Of a stretch of DNA of 64,000 nucleotides, positions 16,637-26,380 are shown in pieces. The stretch covers positions 62,001 through 126,000 of the forward strand of contig NZ_OMPS01000004.1 in the NCBI RefSeq assembly GCF_900313035.1, in the 5' to 3' direction. The position numbers and the translations under genes were made by a program. Every line of letters starts with the position of its first letter. Position 1 is the first letter of the stretch. The notes beneath the pieces are model-generated. The model had not been told where the DNA came from, did no database searches, and saw only the letters and a program-made list of their open reading frames with translations. This DNA is from Ruegeria sp. EL01. Its GTDB lineage: Bacteria > Pseudomonadota > Alphaproteobacteria > Rhodobacterales > Rhodobacteraceae.

Positions 16637-18028
16637 TCAGGGCTTTAGACGCCCCCAAAGGTCATACTCTCCGGCTTCATCGACCTCGACCGTTACAATA
16701 TCCCCGGGTTTGAGGTTTTCGAACCCGTCATCAATGAACAGGTTCCCATCAATTTCTGGCGCATCGGCCTTGGTCCGGCAGGTTGCAGCTTCGTCGTCGA
16801 TTTCGTCCACAATCACATCTATGGTCTGACCAACTTTCGCCTGCAGTTTGGCTTCGGAAATAGCCTGGGCTTTTTCCATAAACCGTTCCCAGCGGTCTTG
16901 CTTTACCTCCGCAGGCACGTGACCCGGCAGGTCGTTTGATCTGGCGCCTTCGACGTTTTCGTATTGAAAACAACCAACACGATCCAACTGCGCTTCATCC
17001 ATCCAGTCTAGCAGTGTCTGGAATTCATCGTCGGTTTCCCCCGGGTATCCGACGATGAATGTCGAACGCAGGGTGATGTCAGGGCAAATGTCCCGCCACG
17101 CTTGAACTTCTTCCAGTGTTTTTGCAGCAGCGGCCGGGCGGGCCATACGCCTCAGGACATCCGGATGGGCATGCTGGAAGGGGATGTCCAGATACGGCAA
17201 CACGTTGCACCCCGCGTCCGCCATCAGCGGGATCAGGTCGCGGACATGCGGGTAGGGGTAGACGTAGTGCAGCCGAACCCAGGCGTCGAGCTGTCCCAAC
17301 TCGCGGGCGAGGTCGGTGATATGGCTGCGCACCTCGCGGTCTTTCCATGGGTTCACATCGTATTTGCGGTCCAGGCCGTAGGCCGATGTGTCTTGGGAAA
17401 TAACCAACAACTCGCGCACGCCATTGTCGACCAGCTTTTCCGCCTCACGCAGCACGGCATGGGCCGGGCGGCTGGCCAGTTTTCCGCGCATGTCAGGAAT
17501 GATGCAGAACCTGCACTTGTGGTTACAGCCCTCGGAAATCTTAAGATAGCTGTAGTGGCGGGGGGTCAACCGAACGCTGCTGGCGGGCAGCAAGTCTACG
17601 AAGGGATTTGGGTCAGCTGGCACGGCAGAATGCACCGCATCAAGAACCTGTTCATATTGATGTGGGCCAGTTACGGCCATGATGCGCGGATGATGCGTGC
17701 GGATATAATCTGGTTCAGCCCCCAAACATCCGGTGACAATGACCTTGCCGTTTTCAACCAAAGCTTCGCCAATGGCATCCAGAGACTCGGCCTTGGCGCT
17801 GTCGAGGAACCCGCAGGTGTTCACGATCACGGCATCGGCCCCGGCATAGTCGGGCGAGATACCATATCCTTCGGCACGCAGCCGGGTCAGGATACGTTCG
17901 CTATCGACCAAAGCCTTTGGGCATCCCAGCGAAACCATTCCGATCGTCGGTTGGTCGATGCGGGGCGTCTCGGTGATCCGGGCGGCTGGCGCGAGGTCGG
18001 GGCGGAGGTTTGGCGGGTTTGTGGTCAT
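16637..18028 (-). CDS. rimO: Ribosomal protein S12 methylthiotransferase
   Basis: This 463-residue radical-SAM enzyme adds a methylthio group to the conserved aspartate of ribosomal protein S12. The N-terminal UPF0004 domain holds cluster cysteines 36, 72 and 101. The radical-SAM motif is Cys168, Cys172 and Cys175 in [10 protein letters not shown]-terminal TRAM domain follows ([12 protein letters not shown] onward). The start is the ATG at 18028, where a 27-residue Pro-rich N-terminus precedes the conserved domain; the frame extends upstream without support. Confidence 0.93.
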   Translation of the reverse strand: MTTNPPNLRPDLAPAARITETPRIDQPTIGMVSLGCPKALVDSERILTRLRAEGYGISPDYAGADAVIVNTCGFLDSAKAESLDAIGEALVENGKVIVTGCLGAEPDYIRTHHPRIMAVTGPHQYEQVLDAVHSAVPADPNPFVDLLPASSVRLTPRHYSYLKISEGCNHKCRFCIIPDMRGKLASRPAHAVLREAEKLVDNGVRELLVISQDTSAYGLDRKYDVNPWKDREVRSHITDLARELGQLDAWVRLHYVYPYPHVRDLIPLMADAGCNVLPYLDIPFQHAHPDVLRRMARPAAAAKTLEEVQAWRDICPDITLRSTFIVGYPGETDDEFQTLLDWMDEAQLDRVGCFQYENVEGARSNDLPGHVPAEVKQDRWERFMEKAQAISEAKLQAKVGQTIDVIVDEIDDEAATCRTKADAPEIDGNLFIDDGFENLKPGDIVTVEVDEAGEYDLWGRLKP

Positions 18029-18123
18029 GGCGCGGCATATAGTGGGGAAAGCTTCCCCTTGCAAATGCGCCGTGTCATTTGAATGATCGTAACAAAGGAA
18101 AGCCAAAAGGCGGAGAGCAGAAA

Positions 18124-20082
18124 ATGAAATGGCTGATACGCATTCTGTTTATTCTAGTGGTGGTGTTTGGGCTGGTCGTCGGCGCATTGCTTTTGATGCC
18201 TGGCGACAAACTTGCCGCGATCCTGTCTGAACAGGTTCGGGCCCAGACAGGGCGGGAATTGACACTTTCCGGTGATGTCAATCTGTCCTTCTGGCCTGTT
18301 CTGGGAATGGAGACTGGGCCGGTGACGTTCGGCAATGCCACCTGGGCTGGGCCCGAACCTATGTTGAGCGCCGAGAGTCTTTCTGTTGGCGTCGACGCGG
18401 CGGCCCTGATCAAGGGTGACTTACGGATCAAGCGTGTTTTTGCCGACAACCCAGTGCTGCGGCTCGAACTGTCTGATGGGCGCGGCAATTGGGAACTTAC
18501 AGCCCCGGCGCAGGCCACGTCTACAAGTGACGCACCGGCAAGCTCGGCCTCGGCTGGTGCGCCCGGTGCGGTTACTCTGGACGGCCTCGAGCTGACCAAC
18601 GCAAGACTTGTCTACGTCGAAAACGGTACGGTTGCGCTGGACTTTGCTCAGGTCAATCTGTCCGCTAGTTGGCCGGACGTCACAGCACCCATGGTGATGG
18701 AGGCCAACATGGCTGTACCCGGAGGTACGGTGCAGGTCGATCTGAAGATCCCGGATCTGCCAGCCTTTGCATCTGGCACCGTGACGCCGCTGGATCTGGC
18801 GTTGAAAGCCCCAGGTGGCGATATTGGTTTCGATGGGCGCGTGAATCTTGTCGGTGAAATGGACGGCAAAGTGAAGGTTGTCACCAAGGACACCGAAAAG
18901 ATGCTGGCCGCGTTTGGACAATCCGGCGTCGCCGTTCCATTGGGTCTGGGGCGCGCTGCGGATGTTTCCGGCCAGATGACCTATACCCAAGACGGACGTG
19001 TTTCGTTGCGCGACATGGTGGCGAAACTGGACACCAATACGTTTAACGGAGAAGCGGACATGACGATCGCTGATCCGCCTCAGATCACTGCACGCCTGGA
19101 CGTAGGAGATCTTGATTTGTCCAACTTCGCCGAAAGCGAAGGCAGTTCGGGCCAAAGCTCAAGTGCGGCTCCTTCTGTCGATGAGGGGTGGTCAAAAGAA
19201 CGGATAGATGCGTCGGCGCTGTCTTTGGCCAATGGTAAGATCCGGCTTAAAGCCAAGTCGATCGCTGTACCCGGCATGACCCTCGGTCCCAGTGACCTCA
19301 CGCTGATCCTTGATCGTTCAAGGGCCGTTCTACAGATGCATCCGGCCACATTGTTCTCTGGACAATTGAACGGGCAGGTTGTTGCCAATAACCGCAAAGG
19401 GCTGTCTGTCGGTGGAAACCTGCAGGTCAGTGGGATCGATGTTCAGCAAGCGCTGACGACTTTGGGTGGGATTGAACGCCTTTCGGGAACAGGCGCGGGC
19501 ACATTTGAATTTCTGGGTGTTGGCCAGACTGAGGATCAGATCATGCGCTCGCTCAGTGGCAAGGGAAATGTAGAAATAGGCAATGGTGTGATTTCGGGAT
19601 TTGATCTGGATCGCTTAATGGGGCGCGGTACGGGATCGGGCGGCACAACAGTGTTCAACAGCTTGACCGCCAGCTACGTCATCGACGACGGTGTTCTGAC
19701 CAACAACGACTTGCTGATGGCCCTGAAGAACTTTCGCGCGGATGGTAAGGGTATTGTCGACCTGGGTGCGCGTAGCATCGACTATCTGTTCACACCGGTT
19801 GCATTGCGCGCGAATTCGGGTGCCGGAATTTCAGTTCCGGTTCGCATCGTTGGGCCATGGAGCGATCCTTCGATCAAACCGGACCTGACCAAGGTCATCG
19901 AAGCCGCGGCGGATGTGAAAGTGAAAGAACTGGAAGGCGACGCCAAACAAAAGGTCTTTGACAAGGTCGGCGATGAATTGAACACAACAATCACGGATAG
20001 CGACCAGATCGAAGACGCCGTCAAAGACAAACTTGAGGAAGAGGCGAAGAAGGGCTTGCTGAAACTGTTTGGTGCCGATTGA
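18124..20082 (+). CDS. AsmA-family inner-membrane/periplasmic protein
   Basis: This 652-residue AsmA-type protein has one N-terminal membrane anchor (residues 3-24, rich in V, L and I). A large periplasmic beta-rich region follows, with the AsmA N-terminal signature [17 protein letters not shown] and, near the C-terminus, the conserved block [10 protein letters not shown] to [19 protein letters not shown]. The family is linked to outer-membrane lipid and protein homeostasis, probably phospholipid transfer. The start at 18124 follows GGCGGAGAGCAG. It is divergent from rimO, and a hairpin spans its stop codon. Confidence 0.88.
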   Translation: MKWLIRILFILVVVFGLVVGALLLMPGDKLAAILSEQVRAQTGRELTLSGDVNLSFWPVLGMETGPVTFGNATWAGPEPMLSAESLSVGVDAAALIKGDLRIKRVFADNPVLRLELSDGRGNWELTAPAQATSTSDAPASSASAGAPGAVTLDGLELTNARLVYVENGTVALDFAQVNLSASWPDVTAPMVMEANMAVPGGTVQVDLKIPDLPAFASGTVTPLDLALKAPGGDIGFDGRVNLVGEMDGKVKVVTKDTEKMLAAFGQSGVAVPLGLGRAADVSGQMTYTQDGRVSLRDMVAKLDTNTFNGEADMTIADPPQITARLDVGDLDLSNFAESEGSSGQSSSAAPSVDEGWSKERIDASALSLANGKIRLKAKSIAVPGMTLGPSDLTLILDRSRAVLQMHPATLFSGQLNGQVVANNRKGLSVGGNLQVSGIDVQQALTTLGGIERLSGTGAGTFEFLGVGQTEDQIMRSLSGKGNVEIGNGVISGFDLDRLMGRGTGSGGTTVFNSLTASYVIDDGVLTNNDLLMALKNFRADGKGIVDLGARSIDYLFTPVALRANSGAGISVPVRIVGPWSDPSIKPDLTKVIEAAADVKVKELEGDAKQKVFDKVGDELNTTITDSDQIEDAVKDKLEEEAKKGLLKLFGAD

Positions 20083-20122
20083 AATGCATCGGCACCAAGG
20101 TCGGGGCGCACAAGGCGCCCCG
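20071..20122. terminator. Two hairpins between asmA-like gene and phosphomannomutase
   Basis: The first hairpin has a 9-bp perfect stem (GGTGCCGAT at 20071-20079 / ATCGGCACC at 20088-20096) that spans the asmA-like stop codon. The second has a 7-bp stem (CGGGGCG at 20102-20108 / CGCCCCG at 20116-20122). They separate two convergent genes and probably end transcripts from both sides; neither has a long T-run. Confidence 0.6.
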
Positions 20123-20126
20123 CAAC

Positions 20127-21623
20127 TCAGATCATCTGGTCGTAATCACCGACATCAGGTTCGGTTCTGATAACTGCGTCGATGTCTGCGAAAATCGCGC
20201 GCATTTCTGCTTCGCTTTCGCTGCTTTCGCAGACCACCACCAGATTTGGCGTGTTTGACGATGCTCGAACCAGACCCCAGCTGCCATTGTCCAGAATGAC
20301 CCGAGCCCCATTGACCGTGACAACCTCCTTGATCGCGCGGCCTGCGAAACTGTCGCCGGCGTCGGCTTTGGCGACCAGCTTATCGACCAGTCGCTGCAGA
20401 ATGTCATATTTCTCGGTGTCGGCCGCATAGGGCGACATCGTGGGCGTGGACCAGGTCTTGGGCAGGGCCTTGCGCAGGTCCGACATGCTTTGATCCGGAT
20501 TGCGATCCATCAGTTTACAGATCTCAACCGCAACGCGCATCCCGCAGTCGTAACCACGACCAATCGGCTCTGCCAGAAAGTAGTGCCCGGATTTTTCAAA
20601 CCCAGCCAGAGCACCGATTTCCTTGACCCGCCGTTTCATGTGGCTGTGGCCGGTTTTCCAATAATCCGCCTTTACGCCCAAGGCCTGCAGCTCAGGGTCA
20701 CTGGCAAACAGGCCGGTGGATTTCACATCCGCGACGAAGGTCGAACCCGGGTGTAGCTTGGCCAGATCGCGGGCCATGATGACGCCGACTTTGTCGGCAA
20801 AGATCTCTTCGCCCTCATCATCCACAACGCCACAGCGGTCGCCGTCCCCGTCAAACCCCAGCGCAAAATCGGCACCGCTGGACTTCACCGAATCGGCCAT
20901 GTCGTGCAACATCTCCATGGCTTCGGGGTTTGGATTGTAGTGAGGGAAGGTGTAATCCAAGCCGTTGTGACTGGGAACAATCTCAACACCGATCCGCTCG
21001 AATATCTCGGGGGCAAAGGCCGAGGCCGTCCCATTGCCCGTCGCGCAGACCACCTTGAGCGGGCGAGACATTTTGAAATTCCCGACCAGATCGTCAATAT
21101 AAGCCTCTTTCACACCATCAACGAATTCATACGATCCGCCTTCGTGGGCGACGCCCTCGCCATTCAGCACGATATCGCGCAACTCGGACATCTCGTCCGG
21201 TCCATGTGTCAGTGGGCGTTCAAAGCCCATCTTGACCCCGGTCCAACCGTTTGGGTTGTGGCTGGCCGTGACCATGGCCACTGCAGGCACATCAAGATGA
21301 AACTGTGCGAAATACGCCATTGGGCTCACCGCAGGGCCGATATCCATCACCTTGATTCCAGCCTGCATCAACCCAAGGATCAGCGCGTTCTTGATGGCCA
21401 GTGAGTAGTCTCGGTAGTCGTTGCCGACAGCAATAACGGGTTCAATGCCTCGTCTGCGCATCTGGGTTCCAAGACCCATGCCAAGGGCGGTCATGCCCGG
21501 CAGGTTGATCTCTTCTGGATACTTCCAACGTGCGTCGTATTCCCGGAATCCGGTTGGTTTGATCATCGCGTCGCGCAGAAAGCTCCAGGTGTTTGGGGTC
21601 ACCTCGGGGATCGGTTTGGTCAT
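20127..21623 (-). CDS. Phosphomannomutase/phosphoglucomutase
   Basis: This 498-residue alpha-D-phosphohexomutase interconverts hexose 6- and 1-phosphates, providing precursors for polysaccharide synthesis. The active-site serine lies in TASHNP, metal binding is in DGDGDRCG, and the C-terminal phosphate loop is VRASSNTPNL. The start at 21623 follows a short GAGA sequence, 15 bases behind kdsA. Its place after kpsT, kpsE and kdsA points to a role in surface polysaccharide supply. Confidence 0.9.
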   Translation of the reverse strand: MTKPIPEVTPNTWSFLRDAMIKPTGFREYDARWKYPEEINLPGMTALGMGLGTQMRRRGIEPVIAVGNDYRDYSLAIKNALILGLMQAGIKVMDIGPAVSPMAYFAQFHLDVPAVAMVTASHNPNGWTGVKMGFERPLTHGPDEMSELRDIVLNGEGVAHEGGSYEFVDGVKEAYIDDLVGNFKMSRPLKVVCATGNGTASAFAPEIFERIGVEIVPSHNGLDYTFPHYNPNPEAMEMLHDMADSVKSSGADFALGFDGDGDRCGVVDDEGEEIFADKVGVIMARDLAKLHPGSTFVADVKSTGLFASDPELQALGVKADYWKTGHSHMKRRVKEIGALAGFEKSGHYFLAEPIGRGYDCGMRVAVEICKLMDRNPDQSMSDLRKALPKTWSTPTMSPYAADTEKYDILQRLVDKLVAKADAGDSFAGRAIKEVVTVNGARVILDNGSWGLVRASSNTPNLVVVCESSESEAEMRAIFADIDAVIRTEPDVGDYDQMI

Positions 21624-21638
21624 GACAAGTCTCAATCG

Positions 21639-22472
21639 TTAAATCTGAATAGGATTAGCTTTGGCCAGCGCATCAAAGCGCATCAATGTGTCAATAAGTT
21701 GGGGCATTTGGTCCAGGTAGATCATATTGGGCCCGTCGCAGGGTGCGTTATCCGGATCTTGGTGCGTTTCCATAAAGACCGCAGCCGTGCCAACCGCAAC
21801 CGCCGCCCGCGCCATCACGGGAGCGAATTCGCGCTGGCCACCAGAAGACCCGCCTTGACCACCTGGTTGCTGTACCGAATGGGTGGCATCCATAACGACC
21901 GGATACCCTGTCTGTGCCATTTGGGGCAGGGACCGCATGTCGGCGACCAGAGTGTTGTATCCAAACGATGAGCCACGTTCGGTCAGCAAGATGTTTTGAT
22001 TTCCCGTGCTCTCAATTTTCGCAACGATGTTTGGCATCTCCCAAGGTGCCAGAAACTGCCCTTTCTTTACATTGATCACGGCTCCGGAATTACCCGCCGC
22101 CAACAGCATGTCGGTCTGACGGCACAGAAAGGCAGGAATCTGCAGCACGTCGACCGCCTCAGCCGCGATGGCACATTGCGCCTCGGTGTGGACATCGGTC
22201 AGGACAGGGATGCCCATCGTTTTGCGGATATCGTCCAGAACCTTAAGCCCGCCGTCGATCCCCATGCCACGTTTGCCAGAAAGCGACGTACGGTTGGCCT
22301 TGTCATAAGAGGCTTTGAACACATACTGCGCGCCGGCGGCATCACAAGCTTCTTTCATTTTGCCCGCAATCATTTGGGCGTGGTCTGCTGTCTCAAGCTG
22401 GCAAGGGCCGGCGATGATGGTCAGCGGAAGGTCGTTGCCGACCATCAGATCGGAGATTTTTACATGTTTCAT
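21639..22472 (-). CDS. kdsA: 3-deoxy-8-phosphooctulonate synthase
   Basis: This 277-residue KDO8P synthase condenses phosphoenolpyruvate with arabinose 5-phosphate, the first step to Kdo for lipopolysaccharide or capsule. Visible are the IIAGPCQLE start of the barrel, SYDKANRTS, LTDVHTEAQ, QIPAFLCRQTD and DATHSVQQPGG. It lies 5 bases behind kpsE. Kdo is the linker sugar of KpsTM-exported capsules, so this copy may be dedicated to the capsule; whether a second kdsA exists elsewhere cannot be seen here. Confidence 0.95.
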   Translation of the reverse strand: MKHVKISDLMVGNDLPLTIIAGPCQLETADHAQMIAGKMKEACDAAGAQYVFKASYDKANRTSLSGKRGMGIDGGLKVLDDIRKTMGIPVLTDVHTEAQCAIAAEAVDVLQIPAFLCRQTDMLLAAGNSGAVINVKKGQFLAPWEMPNIVAKIESTGNQNILLTERGSSFGYNTLVADMRSLPQMAQTGYPVVMDATHSVQQPGGQGGSSGGQREFAPVMARAAVAVGTAAVFMETHQDPDNAPCDGPNMIYLDQMPQLIDTLMRFDALAKANPIQI

Positions 22473-22477
22473 GTGTC

Positions 22478-24061
22478 TTACGAGGATACCTGTTCACGAA
22501 GGACCGACGCGGTAAGCGAGATCATCAGGTAGATACCAGCAAACAACAGGAAAGCCAAAATCGTATTTTCGAACTTGCGCGGATAGCTGGGTTCCTGGCT
22601 CGGCACAGGGTTTACCGAGACTGTCAGATAGCGCACTTTGCGATTGGCTTCTGTCCGCGTGGTTTCCATGTACTGCATTGCCGTTTGCAGCATCATATCC
22701 CGCGCCACCAAGTCGGCCTGAGCCATCTGGATCCGCACACTCAGTCGCGCCAGCGAGTTTTCGCCGGCAGAGGCATCCAGCATCTTTGCATTCAGCTCTT
22801 TTAACACCTTCTCCAGCCGGGCGATGTCAGCGCTGACCCCATCGACCTTGGCCTTGTTGGGGCGCAAATTGTCGAGCAGGGCGGCCAGTTCAAGTTCTTT
22901 GTCCTGAAGGAGTATTTCAATCTCATTTATGCGGCCGCGCAAACCGGCGATTACGTTTTCCGGGTCCAGAACGGCACCCTGAAGCTGCAGCTCGATCAGG
23001 TCTTCCTGCGCCAGCCTGCGAGATTCTTGAGCCGCTTCAAAACTTTGCCGGGCTTCGCGCATCTGATCTTCGCGTTTTTTTCCGGAGAGAGTATTTACCC
23101 GGTCCTCAGCGTAAGAGATCAGACGCTCAGAAAACTCGGTGGATGTTTGCGCGTCGGGGGCCGCGACCTCCATCCGGATAATGCCATCCGTCGGATCGTA
23201 GCCGATCGTAATCATCCGAGTGTAAAGTTTGTATGCGTCTTCCAGCGTCGCATTGGCCTCCAGTCTTTGGATTGGGTCGATCCAATCCTGCTTGAAGACA
23301 TCAGCAAATCCGGCGTCACGATCCAACAGCAACATGGCTTCCTTGGATTCCAGAAAGTCCTGAACCGATATGGAATCCTGAGCGGTTGCGAATTGTGTGC
23401 CCGAAAGCAAACCACCGATCGAGCCCGCCGCACCATCAGCCTGCAATATCGAAAAAGACGAGTCGCTGGCGTACATGGGGGTCGCCACACGGTAGAAATA
23501 ATAGCCAATGATAAACGTTGGTAAGATCACGAAAGCCGCCATTCGGGCAAAAAGTGCAAACAGTTTGCGTCGACGTCGCCGAGCGATGTCTTTCTGAATC
23601 TCACCGATTTCGAAGTTGCGGCGTTCAGACGGGCTCAGTTCCGGACCCGGCAGATTTTGAGGCCCTTCCCGTACCGTTTGCGGTAATTGAATCTGGATCT
23701 TGTCTTTCGGCTTGGTCTTCTTGTCATCTTTGGGTTTTGACACGGATGCCAGATCCAGCAGATTTGTACGCTCGAACGGATCAATGCCCTTCTTGCGCAA
23801 CAGACGCACAGCGTCATAGTCAGACGTTGCGGCCAGCCCGTTTTTCTGGGCCAGTCGTCGCGCGATGCGCAGTTGCCGACCTGTCAGACCTTCGCGCTTG
23901 ATTTCGTCCAGCACTGTTCCGGGTTGCGGTTCGTTCACGGCGGCGGGGGATTGCGTTGCATTGCGGATGCGCGAAATCGCGTCCGACCGCGCATCGGCCG
24001 TACCCTCTCCCTGACGTTTGCGGCGCCAGTTGTATTTCTTAACCTTGGGTTTCGTAGTCAT
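22478..24061 (-). CDS. kpsE: Capsule polysaccharide export inner-membrane protein
   Basis: This 527-residue KpsE/CtrB/BexC-type polysaccharide co-polymerase is expected to bridge the inner-membrane exporter and the outer-membrane channel. It has one membrane helix near residues 167-190, a periplasmic domain with long coiled-coil helices (for example QSFEAAQESRRLAQEDLIEL), and a second membrane helix near the C-terminus. It is longer than the usual 370-430 residues because of a basic, low-complexity cytoplasmic extension of about 165 residues. It starts inside the end of kpsT (23-base overlap). The frame continues upstream but is not supported there. Confidence 0.85.
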   Translation of the reverse strand: MTTKPKVKKYNWRRKRQGEGTADARSDAISRIRNATQSPAAVNEPQPGTVLDEIKREGLTGRQLRIARRLAQKNGLAATSDYDAVRLLRKKGIDPFERTNLLDLASVSKPKDDKKTKPKDKIQIQLPQTVREGPQNLPGPELSPSERRNFEIGEIQKDIARRRRRKLFALFARMAAFVILPTFIIGYYFYRVATPMYASDSSFSILQADGAAGSIGGLLSGTQFATAQDSISVQDFLESKEAMLLLDRDAGFADVFKQDWIDPIQRLEANATLEDAYKLYTRMITIGYDPTDGIIRMEVAAPDAQTSTEFSERLISYAEDRVNTLSGKKREDQMREARQSFEAAQESRRLAQEDLIELQLQGAVLDPENVIAGLRGRINEIEILLQDKELELAALLDNLRPNKAKVDGVSADIARLEKVLKELNAKMLDASAGENSLARLSVRIQMAQADLVARDMMLQTAMQYMETTRTEANRKVRYLTVSVNPVPSQEPSYPRKFENTILAFLLFAGIYLMISLTASVLREQVSS

Positions 24062-24716
24062 ATAACTGCTTTGCCTCTTCCAAGGTTTCAAAGATGTAAA
24101 GCTGCCCGTCCAGCAAAACCGCGGCTTGTTGCGCAAACTTCTCCAGAATCGAGGGGCTGTGCGACACAATCACGATGGTCGTCGTGCGCAGTCTTTCCTG
24201 CAGAATCGCACCCGCCTTTTTGTTGAATTCAACATCCGTTGTTGATGGCATCCCCTCATCAATAAGGTACATGTCGAAATCCAGTGCCAGCATCAGGGAA
24301 AACGTGAACCTTGCGCGCATTCCCGAGGAATATGTCGCAAGCGGTTGGTTGAAGTACTCACCCAGGCCGCACAGCCAGCTACAATATGCTTCGACGTAGT
24401 CGGGGTCCATCCCGTAGATTTTGGCGATGTAACGTGCGTTTTCCAACGCTGACATCTTGCCGGAAACACCACCCGTGAACCCCATTGGGAACGATATCCT
24501 GCACTCGCGCCGGATCACACCTTCATCGGGTTTTTCCAAACCGGCCATCATATTGATTAGTGTGGTTTTTCCTGTCCCGTTCGGGGCTAGGATACCAATA
24601 GACTTGCCCAGTTCAATCCGGAATGAGACTTGGTCCAGAATCACCTTGCGGCGTGTCCCGGTCCAGAAGGATTTGCTGACATTCTCGAATTCTAGCATTC
24701 GCGGCCTGCTGCTCAT
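24039..24716 (-). CDS. kpsT: Capsule polysaccharide export ATP-binding protein
   Basis: This 225-residue ABC ATPase of the polysaccharide-export type is expected to drive export of lipid-linked polysaccharide together with a KpsM permease. The Walker A loop is APNGTGKT (residues 44-51), the signature is a divergent YSSGMRAR, and Walker B is MYLIDEG. It is the first gene of the minus-strand unit kpsT-kpsE-kdsA-phosphomannomutase. No kpsM-like permease is present on either side, which is unusual. Confidence 0.9.
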   Translation of the reverse strand: MSSRPRMLEFENVSKSFWTGTRRKVILDQVSFRIELGKSIGILAPNGTGKTTLINMMAGLEKPDEGVIRRECRISFPMGFTGGVSGKMSALENARYIAKIYGMDPDYVEAYCSWLCGLGEYFNQPLATYSSGMRARFTFSLMLALDFDMYLIDEGMPSTTDVEFNKKAGAILQERLRTTTIVIVSHSPSILEKFAQQAAVLLDGQLYIFETLEEAKQLYDYETQG

Positions 24717-24782
24717 TCCGTTTGTTTGTCGCTCTTGTAGGGTGGCGATGAAACGTGTTTCCTAGTGTCTCATGTTGGCTAC

Positions 24783-24812
24783 ATTATGTCGAATTATGAA
24801 ACAAATGATCAA
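24783..24812 (-). promoter_or_regulatory. Candidate promoter for the kpsT operon
   Basis: On the minus strand TTGATC (24812-24807) and CATAAT (24788-24783) are separated by 18 bases, a sigma-70-like arrangement in an AT-richer stretch 67-96 bases before the kpsT start. Five of six bases match the consensus in each hexamer. Confidence 0.45.
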
Positions 24813-24945
24813 TGCTCACCGATAATGACGGGGATCACACGATGTTTGGTTGCCGCTTAGGGTGGCGCACTGGATCATGGTCAGGCGATAAAATTCTTTC
24901 TGTGCGGATGTGCACAAGATCCAGCTAGGGACGCTTTGCAGTCAG

Positions 24946-25533
24946 ATGAAAAGCTTGGCAGAGGAAATCAGCGGATGCCGCATTTGCGCGGACACGTTTG
25001 CGCAAACCGAAACAGCGCATGAGCCGCGCCCGGTGGTGTGGTTTCAGCCGGGAACTCCTATTCTGATTGCCGGTCAGGCACCGGGCGTACGCGTTCATAA
25101 ATCGGGGCAACCCTTCACCGACCCGTCCGGGGACCGTTTGCGTGACTGGTTGGGAATAGATCAAACGGTTTTCTACGATCGTGCGCGTGTTTCCATCGTA
25201 CCGATGGCGTTCTGTTTCCCGGGCTACGACGCGCGGAAGGCGGATTTGCCGCCGCCTGCCATTTGTGGCACCACCTGGCACGATCGGGTGATGCAGGCGT
25301 TGGGACAAGTTCCTTTGACAGTGCTGGTCGGAGGGCACGCGCATAGATATCACCTCGGCGTGCGCAGCTCTGTTACCGAGACGGTTCGAAATTGGCAGGA
25401 CCATGCGCCGCAGGTCTTTGCCTTGCCTCATCCTTCATGGCGCAATACGGCATGGCTGAAGAAAAACCCATGGTTCGAGGCTGATCTGCTGCCGGTCCTG
25501 CGTGCCCGGGTTCAAGAGGTGTTGAATGACTGA
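24946..25533 (+). CDS. Uracil-DNA glycosylase family protein
   Basis: This protein of about 195 residues has the UDG superfamily fold. The conserved loop is GQAPGVRVHKSGQPF followed by DPSGDRLRDWLG, and the C-terminal motif is HPSWRNTAWLKKNPWF. The family removes uracil from DNA or acts on related lesions. The GQAPG loop resembles family-4/5 enzymes, but the N-terminal cysteines of a 4Fe-4S cluster are only partly seen (CRIC). The start is uncertain between ATG 24946 and ATG 24910. The stop overlaps the next gene by 8 bases. Confidence 0.8.
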   Translation: MKSLAEEISGCRICADTFAQTETAHEPRPVVWFQPGTPILIAGQAPGVRVHKSGQPFTDPSGDRLRDWLGIDQTVFYDRARVSIVPMAFCFPGYDARKADLPPPAICGTTWHDRVMQALGQVPLTVLVGGHAHRYHLGVRSSVTETVRNWQDHAPQVFALPHPSWRNTAWLKKNPWFEADLLPVLRARVQEVLND

Positions 25534-26314
25534 GACCACGGCGTTGGACGCCGCCCATGCCGCGATGCAAGCCGACCCGCAAGACGATGCCTGTAGGCTG
25601 AAGTTCTTTGAACGGTTGTCAGACAGCGAGCTGTTCCTGATGCTGACCGAAGAAGCGCAGGGCGAAAACATCTCACCGGAAGTGTTCGACGTTGCAGATG
25701 GACGTTTCGTGCTGGCTTTTGACCGCGAGGAACGATTGGCGCAATTCGCGGGTCGTCCTGTGCCCTATGCGGCGTTGTCCGGTCGGGTATTGTCGTCAAT
25801 GCTGTCAGGGCAGGGGATCGGTATGGGCTTGAACCTTGAAACCGCCTCCTCCTCGATGTTGATCCCGGCAGAGGCGCTGGGCTGGTTGGCGACGACGTTG
25901 CAGCACGCCCCTGAGGAAGTGCAGGAAAAACTGGCAGAGTTTTTGCCGCCGTCCGGCCTGCCGGACAACCTGTTGACTGCTCTGGACGCCAAGCTGGCGA
26001 CGGCCGGAGGGTTCGCTCAGTCTGCTTATTTGGTGGCCACCAAGTCTGACGAAGGGGTCATCGGGCATCTGCTGGGATTTGTTGGCGCAATCGCGGGTGC
26101 CGAAACCGCACTGGCTAAAGCGGCTTCCGAAGCGCTGACATTTTCAGGAATAGAAGCGGGTGCGATGGATGTTGGGTTTTTTGCGCCTGAAGACGCGGCT
26201 GCTGCCTTGCTGGCAAAAACCGGCCTAAGATTTGACTTGCCGCAGACGAAATCGGTTGATCCGGTGCGACAGGCTCCGGGTCGCAATCCCGACAAACCAC
26301 CGATCCTTAAGTAG
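25526..26314 (+). CDS. SseB-family protein
   Basis: This 262-residue protein has an SseB-like N-terminal domain (LDAAHAAMQADP, LSDSELFLML, FVLAFDREERLAQFAG) and a less conserved C-terminal half. It is soluble, with no signal peptide. The family's biochemical role is not known. It overlaps the uracil-DNA glycosylase gene by 8 bases, so the two are co-translated. Confidence 0.75.
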   Translation: MTETTALDAAHAAMQADPQDDACRLKFFERLSDSELFLMLTEEAQGENISPEVFDVADGRFVLAFDREERLAQFAGRPVPYAALSGRVLSSMLSGQGIGMGLNLETASSSMLIPAEALGWLATTLQHAPEEVQEKLAEFLPPSGLPDNLLTALDAKLATAGGFAQSAYLVATKSDEGVIGHLLGFVGAIAGAETALAKAASEALTFSGIEAGAMDVGFFAPEDAAAALLAKTGLRFDLPQTKSVDPVRQAPGRNPDKPPILK

Positions 26315-26380
26315 CCGAAGCACACCCACAGGACATCGCGCAGCACTTGCGCGCTGCGTGATCAGGTATGGAGGGTGATG

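Noticed and set aside
17102..18082. Plus-strand frame of 326 codons
   Set aside because: It lies wholly antisense to rimO, which has clear catalytic motifs; the product resembles nothing.
26339..26358. CGCAGC / GCTGCG hairpin between sseB-like and yghU genes
   Set aside because: It has only a 6-bp stem and no T-run; it is too weak to annotate as a terminator.
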